Shown here: positions 42,796 through 51,584 of the stretch, one piece after another
Position numbering within the stretch: position 1 is the stretch's first letter
Layout of the letters: the number at the start of each line of letters is the position of its first letter
Source: Thermoanaerobaculales bacterium
Lineage (GTDB): Bacteria; Acidobacteriota; Thermoanaerobaculia; Thermoanaerobaculales; Sulfomarinibacteraceae
DNA length: 64,000 nucleotides
NCBI GenBank assembly: GCA_025456145.1
Contig: JALOLD010000004.1
Location: 62,001-126,000, forward strand
Direction: 5' to 3'
Program-made: the position numbers and the translations under genes
The notes under the pieces: model-generated
Told to the model about the DNA's origin: nothing
Database searches by the model: none
The model's input: the letters and a program-made list of their open reading frames with translations, nothing else

Positions 42796-44654
42796 CTCTC
42801 CAGCGTTCTCGGCTTCGTCATCGCCTCCGGCGACAGGATCCGGTCGAGCTCGTCGACCGACAGCAGACCCCGCTCGAGGATGATCTCGCGGACCGGGCGA
42901 CCGGTGGCGAGGGCCTGCTTGGCGACCTCCGAGGCGATCTCGTAGCCGAGGGCCGGGACCACCGCGGTGACCAGCCCGATCGACCCCTCGACCATGTCGC
43001 GGCAGCGCTCGGGGTTGGCGGTGATGCCGCGGATGCAGCGCTCGGTGAGGGTTCTCACCGCGGCGGTCAGCATGTCGAGGGACTCGAAGGTGGCGAAGCT
43101 GATGATCGGCTCCATGACGTTGAGCTGGAGCTGGCCGGCCTCGGCCGCGAGGGTGATCGTGAGGTCGTTGCCGATGACCTGGAAGGCGACCTGGTTGACG
43201 ACCTCGGGGATCACCGGGTTGACCTTGCCGGGCATGATCGACGAGCCCGGCTGGACCGCCGGGAGGTTGATCTCGTTGAGCCCGCAGCGCGGCCCCGACG
43301 ACAGCAGCCTCAGGTCGTTGCACAGCTTCGACAGCTTGACCGCGACCCGCTTGAGCACCCCGGAGAACATCACGAAGGCGCCGGTGTCGGGGGTCGCCTC
43401 GACCAGGTTCGGCGCGAGCACGAGGTCGAGACCGGTGATTGCGGCGAGCTCGGCGACCGCGAGCTCGGGGTAGCGGGGGTCGGCGTTGATCCCGGTGCCG
43501 ATCGCGGTGCCGCCGAGGTTGACCTCGAGGAACAGCCGCGCGGTCTCGGAGAGGCGCGCGATGTCCTCGGCGGTGGTCACGGCAAAGGCGTCGAACTCCT
43601 GGCCGAGGGTCATCGGCACGGCGTCCTGGAGCTGGGTCCGGCCCATCTTGAGCACGCCCGAGAACTCGGCGGCCTTGTCGACGAGGGCGGCCTCGAGCCC
43701 GCCGAGGGCGGCGAGCAGATCGGCGAGCTCGAGCACCACCGCGACCCGGACGGCGGTCGGGTAGGCGTCGTTGGTCGACTGCGAGAGATTGACGTGGTTG
43801 TTCGGGTGGCAGTGGCGGTAGGCTCCGCGCTGGTGGCCGAGCAGCTCGAGGGCGCGGTTGGCGATGACCTCGTTGGCGTTCATGTTGGTCGAGGTCCCGG
43901 CGCCGCCCTGGACGACGTCGACGACGAAGTGGCCGTGCCAGTGGCCGTCGACGATCTCCGAGCAGGCCCGGTCGATGGCGGCGGCGATCTCCGAGTCGAT
44001 GAGCCCGAGCCGGTGGTTGGCCCGCGCCGCCGCCTGCTTGACCATGGCGAGGGCCCGGATCAGATGCGGGAAGTGGCCGAGGCGGATTCCGGTGATCGGG
44101 AAGTTCTCGACCGCGCGGAGGGTCTGGACGCCGTACAGCGCGTCGGCCGGCACCTCGCGGTCGCCGAGCAGGTCGTGCTCGGTGCGGGTCAGCCCCGGTC
44201 GGTAGATGAGGTCCCACCCGGCCCGGCGCGACGACGAGTACTGGAGCCGGCGCACCATCACGTGGGCGACCGCGGCGAAGAGGGTCATCGCCATTCTGGA
44301 GTCGTCCTCGACGACCCGCCGCACCTCGTCGACCGGCAGCCGCAGCGCCTCGACCCGGCTTACCGCCCGGGCGGTGGCGGTGTGGCGGCCCGGCTCGAGG
44401 ATGCCCGCCTCGCCGAGGGCGTCGCCCGGCCCGAGGATGATCACGGTCCCGCCGGCGTCTCCCGACTCGACCCGGACCTCGACCTGGCCCGAGACGAGGA
44501 GCCAGAAGTTGAGACGCTCGCCGCCGGCGACGAAGAGGGCCTCGCCCATCGCGAAGGTGCGGGTCTCGGCGATCTCCGCCAGCCCGGCGAGGGTCGCCCC
44601 GTCGAGCCCGGCGAGGATCTCGCAGGTCTTCAGGGTGTCGATGGTGTCGGTCAT
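42792..44654 (-). CDS. Aspartate ammonia-lyase fused to an N-terminal cyclic-nucleotide-binding domain
   Basis: Protein of 620 residues. About residues 1-140 are a CRP-type cNMP-binding domain (FWLLVSGQVEVRVESGD, GDALGEAGIL..RHTATARAV). From ~155 to the end is a class II aspartase/fumarase: RTEHDLLGDREVPADALYGVQT, GGAGTSTNMNANEV and the signature GSSIMPGKVNP. The start of the lyase part is the aspartase form. It would interconvert aspartate with fumarate and ammonia, with possible control by cAMP/cGMP or by another ligand. No DNA-binding domain is present. Start ATG 44654 has a G-rich site upstream. The cNMP pocket has GEAGIL but its Arg is placed slightly differently from CRP, so ligand type is uncertain. 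Confidence 0.88.
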   Translation of the reverse strand: MTDTIDTLKTCEILAGLDGATLAGLAEIAETRTFAMGEALFVAGGERLNFWLLVSGQVEVRVESGDAGGTVIILGPGDALGEAGILEPGRHTATARAVSRVEALRLPVDEVRRVVEDDSRMAMTLFAAVAHVMVRRLQYSSSRRAGWDLIYRPGLTRTEHDLLGDREVPADALYGVQTLRAVENFPITGIRLGHFPHLIRALAMVKQAAARANHRLGLIDSEIAAAIDRACSEIVDGHWHGHFVVDVVQGGAGTSTNMNANEVIANRALELLGHQRGAYRHCHPNNHVNLSQSTNDAYPTAVRVAVVLELADLLAALGGLEAALVDKAAEFSGVLKMGRTQLQDAVPMTLGQEFDAFAVTTAEDIARLSETARLFLEVNLGGTAIGTGINADPRYPELAVAELAAITGLDLVLAPNLVEATPDTGAFVMFSGVLKRVAVKLSKLCNDLRLLSSGPRCGLNEINLPAVQPGSSIMPGKVNPVIPEVVNQVAFQVIGNDLTITLAAEAGQLQLNVMEPIISFATFESLDMLTAAVRTLTERCIRGITANPERCRDMVEGSIGLVTAVVPALGYEIASEVAKQALATGRPVREIILERGLLSVDELDRILSPEAMTKPRTLER

Positions 44655-44738
44655 GGTCGGTGCCCCCCCGGGCGGCACGCTACCACGACCGGGAGCGAGG
44701 CGGCTGTGCCCCCGTGTCTCTGTGGTGGAGGCGAGGGC

Positions 44739-44786
44739 TTGACAGGCCGGAGCTGGTGATATAGTGTATTAGTGCAGTAGTACACT
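44739..44786 (+). promoter_or_regulatory. Promoter and palindromic operator of the GntR-ABC operon
   Basis: TTGACA (44739-44744) and an extended -10 (TG-A-TATAGT, 44757-44765) form the promoter with a 15-base spacer. A palindrome AGTGTATTA-N6-TAGTACACT (44763-44786, one mismatch) covers the -10 and the start site. It is a likely self-regulation site for the YtrA-type regulator encoded directly downstream. Confidence 0.75.
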
Positions 44787-44796
44787 GGAGTCACCC

Positions 44797-45204
44797 ATGC
44801 TCGGCCTGCTCGACATCGACCCCGCCGCCGCCGCCCCGATCTGGCGCCAGATCGAGGACGGGATGCGGCGGCTCGTTGCTTCGGGGGCCCTGCCCGCGGG
44901 GACCGCGGTGCCGTCGGTCCGCGAGCTCGCCCGCGAGCTGCGGGTCAACCCGGCGACGGTCTCGAAGGCCTACCAGCTGCTGGTCGGCGACGGCGCCCTC
45001 GAGGTCCGGCGCGGCGAGGGGACCTTTGTCGCCGCAAGGCCGGCCGAGGCGATCGCACGGGAGCGCGAGGGCATGCTCGCCGAGGCCGCCGGGCGCTTCG
45101 CCGAGGCCGCCCGGTCGATGGGTGTCACCGAGGAGGAGTCGAGGGTCGCGCTTGCGGCGGCGTGGAGGGAAATCCAGGACGCCGCCGACGGAGAGAAGAG
45201 ATGA
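44797..45204 (+). CDS. GntR-family (YtrA-type) transcriptional regulator
   Basis: Protein of 135 residues with an N-terminal winged helix (PIWRQIEDGMRRLVASG, PSVRELARELRVNPATVSKAY) and a short C-terminal helical part, as in the YtrA subfamily, which typically controls adjacent ABC transporters. A palindrome at its own promoter suggests autoregulation. The stop overlaps the ATG of the ABC ATPase gene. The ligand is unknown; many YtrA regulators respond to antibiotics or cell-wall stress. Confidence 0.9.
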   Translation: MLGLLDIDPAAAAPIWRQIEDGMRRLVASGALPAGTAVPSVRELARELRVNPATVSKAYQLLVGDGALEVRRGEGTFVAARPAEAIAREREGMLAEAAGRFAEAARSMGVTEEESRVALAAAWREIQDAADGEKR

Positions 45205-46124
45205 CCACCACCGATCAACCCCTGGTCGTCGACCGGCTGACCGTGCGCTACGGAAAGGTCACCGCGGTCGACGACGTCAGCTTCACCGTCGGTCCGGGCG
45301 AGGTCTACGCCCTGCTCGGTCGCAACGGCGCCGGTAAGTCCTCGGCCATCTCGTGCCTGGTGGGCCAGCGCCGCGCGGCGGCCGGCGAGTGTCGGCTGCT
45401 CGGCATGGACTCGTGGCGCCTTCGCCGCCGGGCGATGGAGCGGGTCGGGGTCGTCCCCGAGAGCCCCGATCTGCCGCCGGGGACCTCGGCGGTCGAGCTC
45501 GGCCGCTTCCTCGGCCGGGTGCGCCGGGGCTGGAGCGCAGCGGACTTCGGGGGGCGGCTCGAGCGGGTCGGCGTACCGCCGCGGTTGCCCGCGGGGCGGC
45601 TCTCCAAGGGTCAGCGGCGGCAGCTCGCCCTGGCCGCGGTCCTCGCCGCCGCGCCCGAGGTCCTGATCCTCGACGACCCGACCCTCGGCCTCGACGCGGT
45701 CGTGCGGCGCGAGCTTCTCTCAGAGCTCGTCGGCGAGCTCGCCGACCGCGGCACGACGGTGCTCATCACAACTCACGATCTCACCGGGATCGAGGGCATC
45801 GCCGACCGGGTGGGCATCATGCGGCGCGGTCGAGTGCTTCTCGACGAGCCGATGACCGAGCTCAAGAGCCGCTTTCGCCGGCTGCGTTTCATGCCCGCCG
45901 ACGGCGCGACGGCCGACCGGGTGGAGCGGGCCCTGGCGTCCCTCGAGCCGCTCGTGACCCGTCGGGTGGGCTCGCAGATCGACGCGGTGGTCGGCCGGGC
46001 CGACCGCGACGGGATCGCCGCTCTCGGCGAAACCGCCGGCCGGGTGGAGATCGAGGTCGAGCCCCTCGCCCTCGAGGAGATCTTCGTCGCCCTGTGCGGC
46101 GACGAGGGGGGAGGTGCGTCATGA
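45201..46124 (+). CDS. ABC transporter ATP-binding protein
   Basis: ATPase of 307 residues. It has Walker A GRNGAGKSSA, the signature reading LSKGQRRQL in place of LSGGQ, Walker B VLILDDPTLGLD (D in the place of the usual catalytic E), and the H-loop TTHD. The modified signature and Walker B occur in YtrB/CcmA-type exporters and may slow hydrolysis. A C-terminal ~80-residue extension is also typical of these exporters. It overlaps both neighbours by four bases. With the permease downstream it forms an ABC-2-type exporter of unknown substrate. Confidence 0.9.
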   Translation: MTTTDQPLVVDRLTVRYGKVTAVDDVSFTVGPGEVYALLGRNGAGKSSAISCLVGQRRAAAGECRLLGMDSWRLRRRAMERVGVVPESPDLPPGTSAVELGRFLGRVRRGWSAADFGGRLERVGVPPRLPAGRLSKGQRRQLALAAVLAAAPEVLILDDPTLGLDAVVRRELLSELVGELADRGTTVLITTHDLTGIEGIADRVGIMRRGRVLLDEPMTELKSRFRRLRFMPADGATADRVERALASLEPLVTRRVGSQIDAVVGRADRDGIAALGETAGRVEIEVEPLALEEIFVALCGDEGGGAS

Positions 46125-48061
46125 GGGCCTTCCTCGCCCTGGTCCGGCACGAGATCCGCGAGCGCCGAGCGCTGCTCGCCGCCGCCGCCGTCGCCTCGCT
46201 GCTGCCCGTGGTCGCCCCCCTCTTGCCCTCGACCGGCTCGAACCCGGCCGAGGACATCCGCGAGGCGGTGATGTGGGTGATCGTCGGAGGCCTCGCGCCG
46301 CTGTTCGCGCTGCTGCTCGGCGTCAGCTTCATCGGCCGCGACCTCGCCGAGGGGCGGATCGGCTTTTACTACGCCCAGCCCCTGACCGCGCCGACGATCT
46401 GGTTCGGCAAGCTGACCGCGGTCGTGCTCCTCGTCTGGGCGGTCGAGGCGATCGTCATGCTGCCGACGATCCTCCTCGCCCCCGACCCGGTGTCCTTCCT
46501 CGGCCGGCCGAGCGCGCTCGACCCCTACCTTCCGGAGTGGCTGGCGCCGGCGCTGCTCCCCCTCGCCGGGCTCGTCATCGTCCTCGTCGCGCACGCCGCC
46601 GGCATCGTCTGGCGCGCCCGGTCGGCGTGGCTGGTCGTCGACCTCGTCGGGCTCCTGGTGGCGGCCGCGCTGGCCTGGCTCGCGATCTCGCCCTTCCTCC
46701 CGCTCGTCGCGCCGGACATCGCGATCGGCGCCGCGTGGTGGGTCTTCGGCTGGTGCCTGGTCGGGCTCGTGGCGGCGGGCGCGGTCCAGGTGGCGGCGGG
46801 ACGGGTCGACCCGCAGCGTTGCCACCGGGCCCTGTCGACCACGCTGTGGACGATCCTGGTGGTGAGCACCGGCGCCCTCCTGGCGTGGACGGCGTGGGTC
46901 CGGTCGACGGACCTCGACGATCTCGACAGCGTCGACGTCCTGGCCATGGGTCGGGGCGACTGGATCGCGGTCTGGGGAACCGCCGCCGGGAGGTTCGACT
47001 ACCACCCGAGGTTCCTGGTCAACATCGATGACGGCCGGTCGGTGCCGCTCGGGCCGGGCACCGGGTGGGCGGGATCCGAGGTGTGGCTCGCCGACGACGG
47101 GCGCACCGCGGTGTGGTTGAAGCCGGACGGGTTTCTGAGCTGGACCATCCTGTCGGCAGACCTGGCCGCCGAGCACCCGGTACCGCGCTCGACCGGTCTC
47201 ACCATCGGCATGGACTGGGAGGACGTCGCCATCGCCCCGGACGGCGCCCGCTTCGCCACTCTCGAGGGACGGATGCTCGCGGTGTACGAGGGCCTCCCCG
47301 CCGAGCAGATCGCGGCCACCCACATCCCGGAGCCGCTCAACCCCATCCAGATCACCTTCGACGACCCCGACACGGTGAGAGTTCTCGCCTCGAGCCGGGA
47401 GGGCGGTCCGACCGGTCCTGGCCGGTCGTGGCTGATGTGGTTCGACCTGGCGGGCCGACGGCTCACCGACCGGGTCGAGATCCCATCGCCCTGGAGGTGG
47501 GGCCGGTACGGGCGCGACGGCCGCACCGATCACCCGCTGACGACGATCGCGGTCGGCGGCGACCGGCACGTGGCGATCCGCGATCCGGCGACCGGGGAGG
47601 TGGTCCGCGATCTCGGGGTCACGGGGTTCTGGAGTGTGCGGCTGCTCGGCGACGGACGCATCCTGGTGCTGTTCGACCACGACGGGGACGACCGTCTCGA
47701 GATCCTCCTGACCACCGGAGAGCTCGCGGCGACCATCGACCTGCCCGAGGCCGACCAGGTGTTCGACGCGGGGATGATCGCGCCGGAGCGGCTGCTCGTG
47801 GGGCTCGTCGACCCCTCCGGCGGGGGAGAGGAGCGACTGGAGCACCTCCGCACCATCGTCGTCGACCTGCGATCGGGGAGCTGGTCGCTGGTGTCGGACG
47901 GGCACCTTCCGGCGCTCCGACGGTGGTTGGCCTGGACCAACTCCGGCGCCTGGGAGGTCGGGTCCACCGCGAGCCGCCTGCTCCGGGCCGAAAACGGGTC
48001 GCTCGTGCTCCTCGACCCCGCCACCGGCGAGCTCCGTCGGGCGCTGCCGGCCTCAGGCTGA
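46121..48061 (+). CDS. ABC-2-type permease fused to a C-terminal propeller-like domain
   Basis: Protein of 646 residues. The N-terminal ~270 residues carry six hydrophobic spans and the ABC-2 pattern (GVSFIGRDLAEGRIGFYYAQPLTAPTIWFGKL). The remaining ~370 residues are rich in beta-strand repeats of the type VWLADDGRTAVWLKPDGF and IAIRDPATGEVVRDLGV, suggesting a beta-propeller, probably outside the membrane. Such a fusion is unusual for a YtrC-type permease. The start overlaps the ATPase stop. The propeller might sense or bind the exported compound or a cell-wall partner. Confidence 0.78.
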   Translation: MRAFLALVRHEIRERRALLAAAAVASLLPVVAPLLPSTGSNPAEDIREAVMWVIVGGLAPLFALLLGVSFIGRDLAEGRIGFYYAQPLTAPTIWFGKLTAVVLLVWAVEAIVMLPTILLAPDPVSFLGRPSALDPYLPEWLAPALLPLAGLVIVLVAHAAGIVWRARSAWLVVDLVGLLVAAALAWLAISPFLPLVAPDIAIGAAWWVFGWCLVGLVAAGAVQVAAGRVDPQRCHRALSTTLWTILVVSTGALLAWTAWVRSTDLDDLDSVDVLAMGRGDWIAVWGTAAGRFDYHPRFLVNIDDGRSVPLGPGTGWAGSEVWLADDGRTAVWLKPDGFLSWTILSADLAAEHPVPRSTGLTIGMDWEDVAIAPDGARFATLEGRMLAVYEGLPAEQIAATHIPEPLNPIQITFDDPDTVRVLASSREGGPTGPGRSWLMWFDLAGRRLTDRVEIPSPWRWGRYGRDGRTDHPLTTIAVGGDRHVAIRDPATGEVVRDLGVTGFWSVRLLGDGRILVLFDHDGDDRLEILLTTGELAATIDLPEADQVFDAGMIAPERLLVGLVDPSGGGEERLEHLRTIVVDLRSGSWSLVSDGHLPALRRWLAWTNSGAWEVGSTASRLLRAENGSLVLLDPATGELRRALPASG

Positions 48062-48111
48062 GCGAACCTCGACGCCGTCCTCGACGTACCTCATCCTGGA
48101 GGAGACGAGGC

Positions 48112-48318
48112 ATGTGGACCTTCATCCTGTGGCTGATCCTGCTGGTCGTGTGCTGGCCGTTGGCGCTGCTCGCGCTGGTGCTCTACCCGGTGGTCTGGCT
48201 GCTGCTCCTGCCCTTCCGGCTGATCGGCATCACCGTCGACGCGGTCTTCAGGCTGCTCCACGCGGTGCTCACCCTGCCGGCGCGGCTGCTCCGCGGGCCG
48301 GCGGCGGTCAGGGCGTGA
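48112..48318 (+). CDS. Small membrane protein, unknown function
   Basis: A 68-residue, very hydrophobic protein with two helices (FILWLILLVVCWPLALLALVLYPVVWLLLLPF and the amphipathic ITVDAVFRLLHAVLTLPARLL). GGAGGAG at 48098-48104 sets the ATG. It is the last gene of the GntR-ABC operon, so it may be a transporter accessory subunit; nothing more can be said. Confidence 0.65.
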   Translation: MWTFILWLILLVVCWPLALLALVLYPVVWLLLLPFRLIGITVDAVFRLLHAVLTLPARLLRGPAAVRA

Positions 48319-48367
48319 GGCTCGCGACGAGCTCCGGCCGACCGCCCGCGGATCGAGATCGGTCCGG

Positions 48368-48745
48368 CTACTGGGCGAGCAGCCAGCCGACCAGCCCGCG
48401 CAGCACCGCTTCGTCGGTGTGCGGGTAGGCCGGCATCTCGATCGGGAACTGCTCGGCCATGTAGGCGAGGCGCGGGGTCGCCGCCTGGACCGCCTTGGGG
48501 TCGCGGAGATAGGCGATGAGCTGGTCCTCGGTCCACCGCGAGGACAGCCCGGTGAGCTTGGGCGCGGTCCGCTGGCCCTCGACCTCGACGCCGTGGCACT
48601 TGGCGCAGTTGAGCGCCACATAGGCGACCTCGGGCGAGGCGCCGGTCAGGTCGACGACATGCTGCTCGAAGGAGTCCTCACCCTTTCCGCAGCCGAGGCA
48701 GAGGGCGAGGAGGACGACGGCGGCGGCAATGGCGGCGCTCTTCAT
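48368..48745 (-). CDS. Monohaem cytochrome c (lipoprotein-type)
   Basis: Protein of 125 residues with a lipoprotein-like signal (LALCLGCGKG, probable lipobox cysteine C17 or C19), one CAKCH haem site near residue 50 and a methionine in IEMPAYPH as likely distal ligand. This is a class I cytochrome c of the cbb3-CcoP/c5-like type. It suggests some periplasmic electron transfer, perhaps to oxygen or a peroxidase, but no oxidase gene is near. It is encoded just downstream of the pterin dehydratase on the same strand, with 18 bases between them. Confidence 0.85.
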   Translation of the reverse strand: MKSAAIAAAVVLLALCLGCGKGEDSFEQHVVDLTGASPEVAYVALNCAKCHGVEVEGQRTAPKLTGLSSRWTEDQLIAYLRDPKAVQAATPRLAYMAEQFPIEMPAYPHTDEAVLRGLVGWLLAQ

Positions 48746-48763
48746 GGCTCCTCCGGTGCGGGC

Positions 48764-49099
48764 TCAGTCGCCGACCAGGTGGTCGACGTTGGCGGCGCAG
48801 ATGAAGTCGTTCTCGGACAGGCCGCCGACCGTGTGGGTCGAATAGGACACCAGGCAGGTGTTGTAGCCGACGACCAGCTCGGGGTGGTGGTCCTCGCGGT
48901 GCGAGATCCAGGCGACCGCGTTGACGAAGGCCATGGTCTGGTAGTGGTCCTCGAACTGGAAGACCTTGGTCAGGACCCCGTCCTCGACCTCCCAGCCCGC
49001 GGTGTGAGAGATCAGATGCTCGAGCTCGTGGCCGGTGATCGGTGGGGTCCCCGGGGGGATCGGTCGGCAGGTCTTCATCAGCATCGCGTTGTCACACAT
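48764..49099 (-). CDS. 4a-hydroxytetrahydrobiopterin dehydratase (PCD/PhhB)
   Basis: Small enzyme of 111 residues. The family motif is clear: HREDHHPELVVGYNTC...STHTVGGLSENDF. It recycles pterin cofactor for aromatic amino acid hydroxylases or, in organisms without these, may take part in molybdopterin or tetrahydrofolate chemistry. The start at 49099 has GAGGAGG upstream on the minus strand. No hydroxylase gene is in the window. It is divergent from the DtxR-type regulator, 80 bases away. Confidence 0.92.
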   Translation of the reverse strand: MCDNAMLMKTCRPIPPGTPPITGHELEHLISHTAGWEVEDGVLTKVFQFEDHYQTMAFVNAVAWISHREDHHPELVVGYNTCLVSYSTHTVGGLSENDFICAANVDHLVGD

Positions 49100-49144
49100 G
49101 GCGCCTCCTCGTTGCCGAGCATGATAGCGGAAATCGACCCGGAC

Positions 49145-49178
49145 TTGCCGGCGCAAATTTTTTAGCCTAGACTAAAAA
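49145..49178 (+). promoter_or_regulatory. Promoter and DtxR/MntR-type operator
   Basis: TTTTTAG (49159-49165) and CTAAAAA (49172-49178) are inverted arms around CCTAGA, making a near-perfect 20-bp palindrome. The -10 (TAGACT, 49168-49173) lies inside it and TTGCCG (49145-49150) is 17 bases upstream as -35. The predicted RNA start coincides with the GTG start codon at 49180. Confidence 0.8.
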
Positions 49179-49179
49179 T

Positions 49180-49881
49180 GTGACCGTCACGGAGACGCAC
49201 GACAGTGGGTCCCGATCCGAGAGGCCGCCGCTGTCGCGGTCGCAGGAGGACTATCTCAAGCAGATCTTTCTCCTCGGCGATGGGGCCGCGAGCGTCTCGA
49301 CCCGGGATCTCGCCGACCGGCTCGACGTCCGTCCACCCTCGGTGACGGCGATGGTCCAGCGGCTTGCCGAGCAGGATCTGGTCCGCCACGAGCCCTATCG
49401 CGGGGTTCGCCTGACCGAGGCCGGTCGCCGGGTGGCCCTCGAGATGCTCCGCCACCACCGGCTGCTCGAGACCTTTCTCGAGCGGGTGCTCGGCTATGGC
49501 TGGGACGAGGTCCACGAGGAGGCCGAGCGGCTCGAGCACGTCATCTCGGAGCGCTTCGAGGCGAGGATCGCCGAGACCATGGGGCACCCGACCCACGACC
49601 CGCACGGCGACCCCATCCCGGACGCGGACCTACTCATGCCGACGGCACGACGCGAGCGACCGGCGACCGCGGTGGCCGCCGGGGAGCCGGTGAGGCTCGC
49701 CCGCGTCGCCACCCAGGACCCCGACAGCCTGGCGTTTCTCGGCCGGCTCGGGCTCGTCCCGGGCGCCGAGTTCACCGTGCTGGAGCGCACCGATCGCGGG
49801 CTCCTCGTGGCGGCTGACGGCCAACCGTTCCTGATCCCCGGCGAGCTCGCGACCGAGCTCTGGATCGAGGAGAGACCATGA
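49180..49881 (+). CDS. DtxR/MntR-family metal-dependent repressor
   Basis: Protein of 233 residues. A winged helix (SQEDYLKQIFLLG, TRDLADRLDVRPPSVTAMVQRL) is followed by the dimerisation/metal-binding domain (LRHHRLLETFLERVLGY, DEVHEEAERLEHVISERFE, HPTHDPHGDPIP). A C-terminal SH3-like FeoA domain (AVAAGEPVRLARVATQDPDSLAFLGRLGLVPG) ends the protein. It should repress the metal ABC operon that follows (ATGA overlap) when iron or manganese is plentiful. No ribosome site precedes GTG 49180, and the promoter geometry predicts a leaderless mRNA. The operator overlaps the promoter, so the gene is autoregulated. Confidence 0.9.
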   Translation: MTVTETHDSGSRSERPPLSRSQEDYLKQIFLLGDGAASVSTRDLADRLDVRPPSVTAMVQRLAEQDLVRHEPYRGVRLTEAGRRVALEMLRHHRLLETFLERVLGYGWDEVHEEAERLEHVISERFEARIAETMGHPTHDPHGDPIPDADLLMPTARRERPATAVAAGEPVRLARVATQDPDSLAFLGRLGLVPGAEFTVLERTDRGLLVAADGQPFLIPGELATELWIEERP

Positions 49882-50816
49882 AGACAGACAACCTGAAGGC
49901 GCTCGCCCTGGCCATGGGCCTCGCCGCCGTCGCCTGCGGCGGCGGCCCCCCGGTGGACGATGGCGCCAAGCTCGAGGTGGTGGCGACGACGACCATCGTC
50001 GGCGATCTGGTGCGCGCCATCGCCGGCGACGCCGTCGAGCTCGAGATCCTGATGGGGGCCGGCGTCGACCCCCACCTCTACAAGCCGTCGGCCGGCGATG
50101 TCCGGGTCATGGCCGCGGCCGAGCTGATCGTCTACAACGGTCTCCACCTCGAGGGCAAGATGACCGACGTCCTCGCCGAGATGGGCGATCGGGGCGTCGC
50201 CACCGTGGCGGTCGCCGAGTGCCTCCCGCCGGAGCGCTTGCTGCCGGTCCCCGGGTTCGACGACCTGCACGACCCCCACGTCTGGTTCGATGTCGCCCTG
50301 TGGCGCGAGGCCGCCGGCTGTCTCCGCGACGAGCTCATCCGGGTCGACCCGGCCAACGCCGAGACCTACCGGCGACGCGGCGACGCGCTCGACGAGGAGC
50401 TCGCCGCCCTGCACGCCTGGGTGGCCGAGCGCATCGCCGCGATCCCCGCGGAGCGGCGGGTGCTGGTCACCGCGCACGACGCCTTCTCGTACTTCGGTCG
50501 CGCCTATGGGATCGAGGTCCGGGGGCTGCTCGGCGTGAGCACCGCCGCCGAGGCCGGCGCGGCCGATGTCCAGCAGCTCGCCGCCTTCATCGCCGAGCGC
50601 CGGCTGCCGGCGGTCTTCGTCGAGTCCTCGGTGTCGCCGCGCTTTGTCGAGGCGCTGACCGAGGCGGTGGCGGCGCGCGGCGGTGAGGTCGTCATCGGCG
50701 GCAGCCTCTACTCGGACGCCCTGGGCTCTCCCGGCAGCGCCGCCGAGACCTATGTCGGCACGGTCCGCGCCAACGTCGAGACGATCGTCGAGGCGCTGGT
50801 CGAGGGAGGTGGATGA
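49878..50816 (+). CDS. Metal ABC transporter substrate-binding lipoprotein (ZnuA/MntA type)
   Basis: Protein of 312 residues with a lipoprotein signal (LGLAAVACGGG-like; lipobox near C20). Metal ligands of the cluster A-I family are visible: H in VDPHLYKP, H in DPHVWFD, E in FVESSVS and D in GSLYSDALG. The GLHLEGKM segment and the lack of a His-rich loop point to manganese or iron rather than zinc. It is controlled by the DtxR-type repressor just upstream and delivers metal to the permeases downstream. Confidence 0.9.
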   Translation: MKTDNLKALALAMGLAAVACGGGPPVDDGAKLEVVATTTIVGDLVRAIAGDAVELEILMGAGVDPHLYKPSAGDVRVMAAAELIVYNGLHLEGKMTDVLAEMGDRGVATVAVAECLPPERLLPVPGFDDLHDPHVWFDVALWREAAGCLRDELIRVDPANAETYRRRGDALDEELAALHAWVAERIAAIPAERRVLVTAHDAFSYFGRAYGIEVRGLLGVSTAAEAGAADVQQLAAFIAERRLPAVFVESSVSPRFVEALTEAVAARGGEVVIGGSLYSDALGSPGSAAETYVGTVRANVETIVEALVEGGG

Positions 50817-51584
50817 ATGGACGGTAACCGCACGCCCGCCCTCGAGGTCGAGGACCTGACGGTCGCCTACTCGGACCAACCGGTGCTCTGGGATGTCGAC
50901 CTCACGGTGCCGGTCGGCGACAAGATGGCCGTGGTCGGGCCCAACGGCGCCGGCAAGAGCACCCTCGTCAAGGCCGCCCTCGGGCTGGTGCCCGCGGTCG
51001 CCGGCGAGGTTCGGGTCTTCGGTCGACCGTTCGTCCGGGGGCGCGGCGAGATCGCCTACGTACCGCAGCGAGCCGGGCTCGAGTGGGACTTCCCGACCGA
51101 TGTCCTCGACGTCGTGACGATGGGCACCTACGGCGGCCTCGGCTGGTTCCGGCGACCCGGGAAGGCGGAGCGGGAGCGGGCGCGCGCCGCCCTCGACGAG
51201 GTCGCGATGAGCGAGTTCGAAAGGCGGCCCATCGCCCAGCTGTCGGGCGGCCAGCAGCAGCGGGTGCTGCTCGCCCGGGCGCTCGTCCAGTCGGCGCCGA
51301 TCCTGATGCTCGACGAGCCCTTCCAGGGGGTCGACGCGCCCACCGAGCGGGCCATCGTCGCGGTCCTCGACCGGCTGTCCGGGGAGGGCCGGACGGTGAT
51401 CGTCGTCCACCACGACCTGCAGACCGTGCCCGAGTACTTCGACTCGGTGCTGCTGCTCAACGTCCGCGCCATCGATGCCGGCCCGGTCGACGAGGTCTTC
51501 ACCGAGGACAACCTGCGCCTGACCTTCGGCGGGCGGGTCGGGGTGCTCGCCCAGCTCGCCGCGACGGTCGACCGGGCCCGCTGA
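50817..51584 (+). CDS. Metal ABC transporter ATP-binding protein
   Basis: ATPase of 255 residues. It has Walker [10 protein letters not shown], signature [15 protein letters not shown], Walker [13 protein letters not shown] and H-loop VVHHD. Sequence features such as [26 protein letters not shown] are typical of MntB/SitB/ZnuC-type ATPases for manganese or iron. The gene touches the binding-protein stop and overlaps the first permease by one base. Confidence 0.93.
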   Translation: MDGNRTPALEVEDLTVAYSDQPVLWDVDLTVPVGDKMAVVGPNGAGKSTLVKAALGLVPAVAGEVRVFGRPFVRGRGEIAYVPQRAGLEWDFPTDVLDVVTMGTYGGLGWFRRPGKAERERARAALDEVAMSEFERRPIAQLSGGQQQRVLLARALVQSAPILMLDEPFQGVDAPTERAIVAVLDRLSGEGRTVIVVHHDLQTVPEYFDSVLLLNVRAIDAGPVDEVFTEDNLRLTFGGRVGVLAQLAATVDRAR

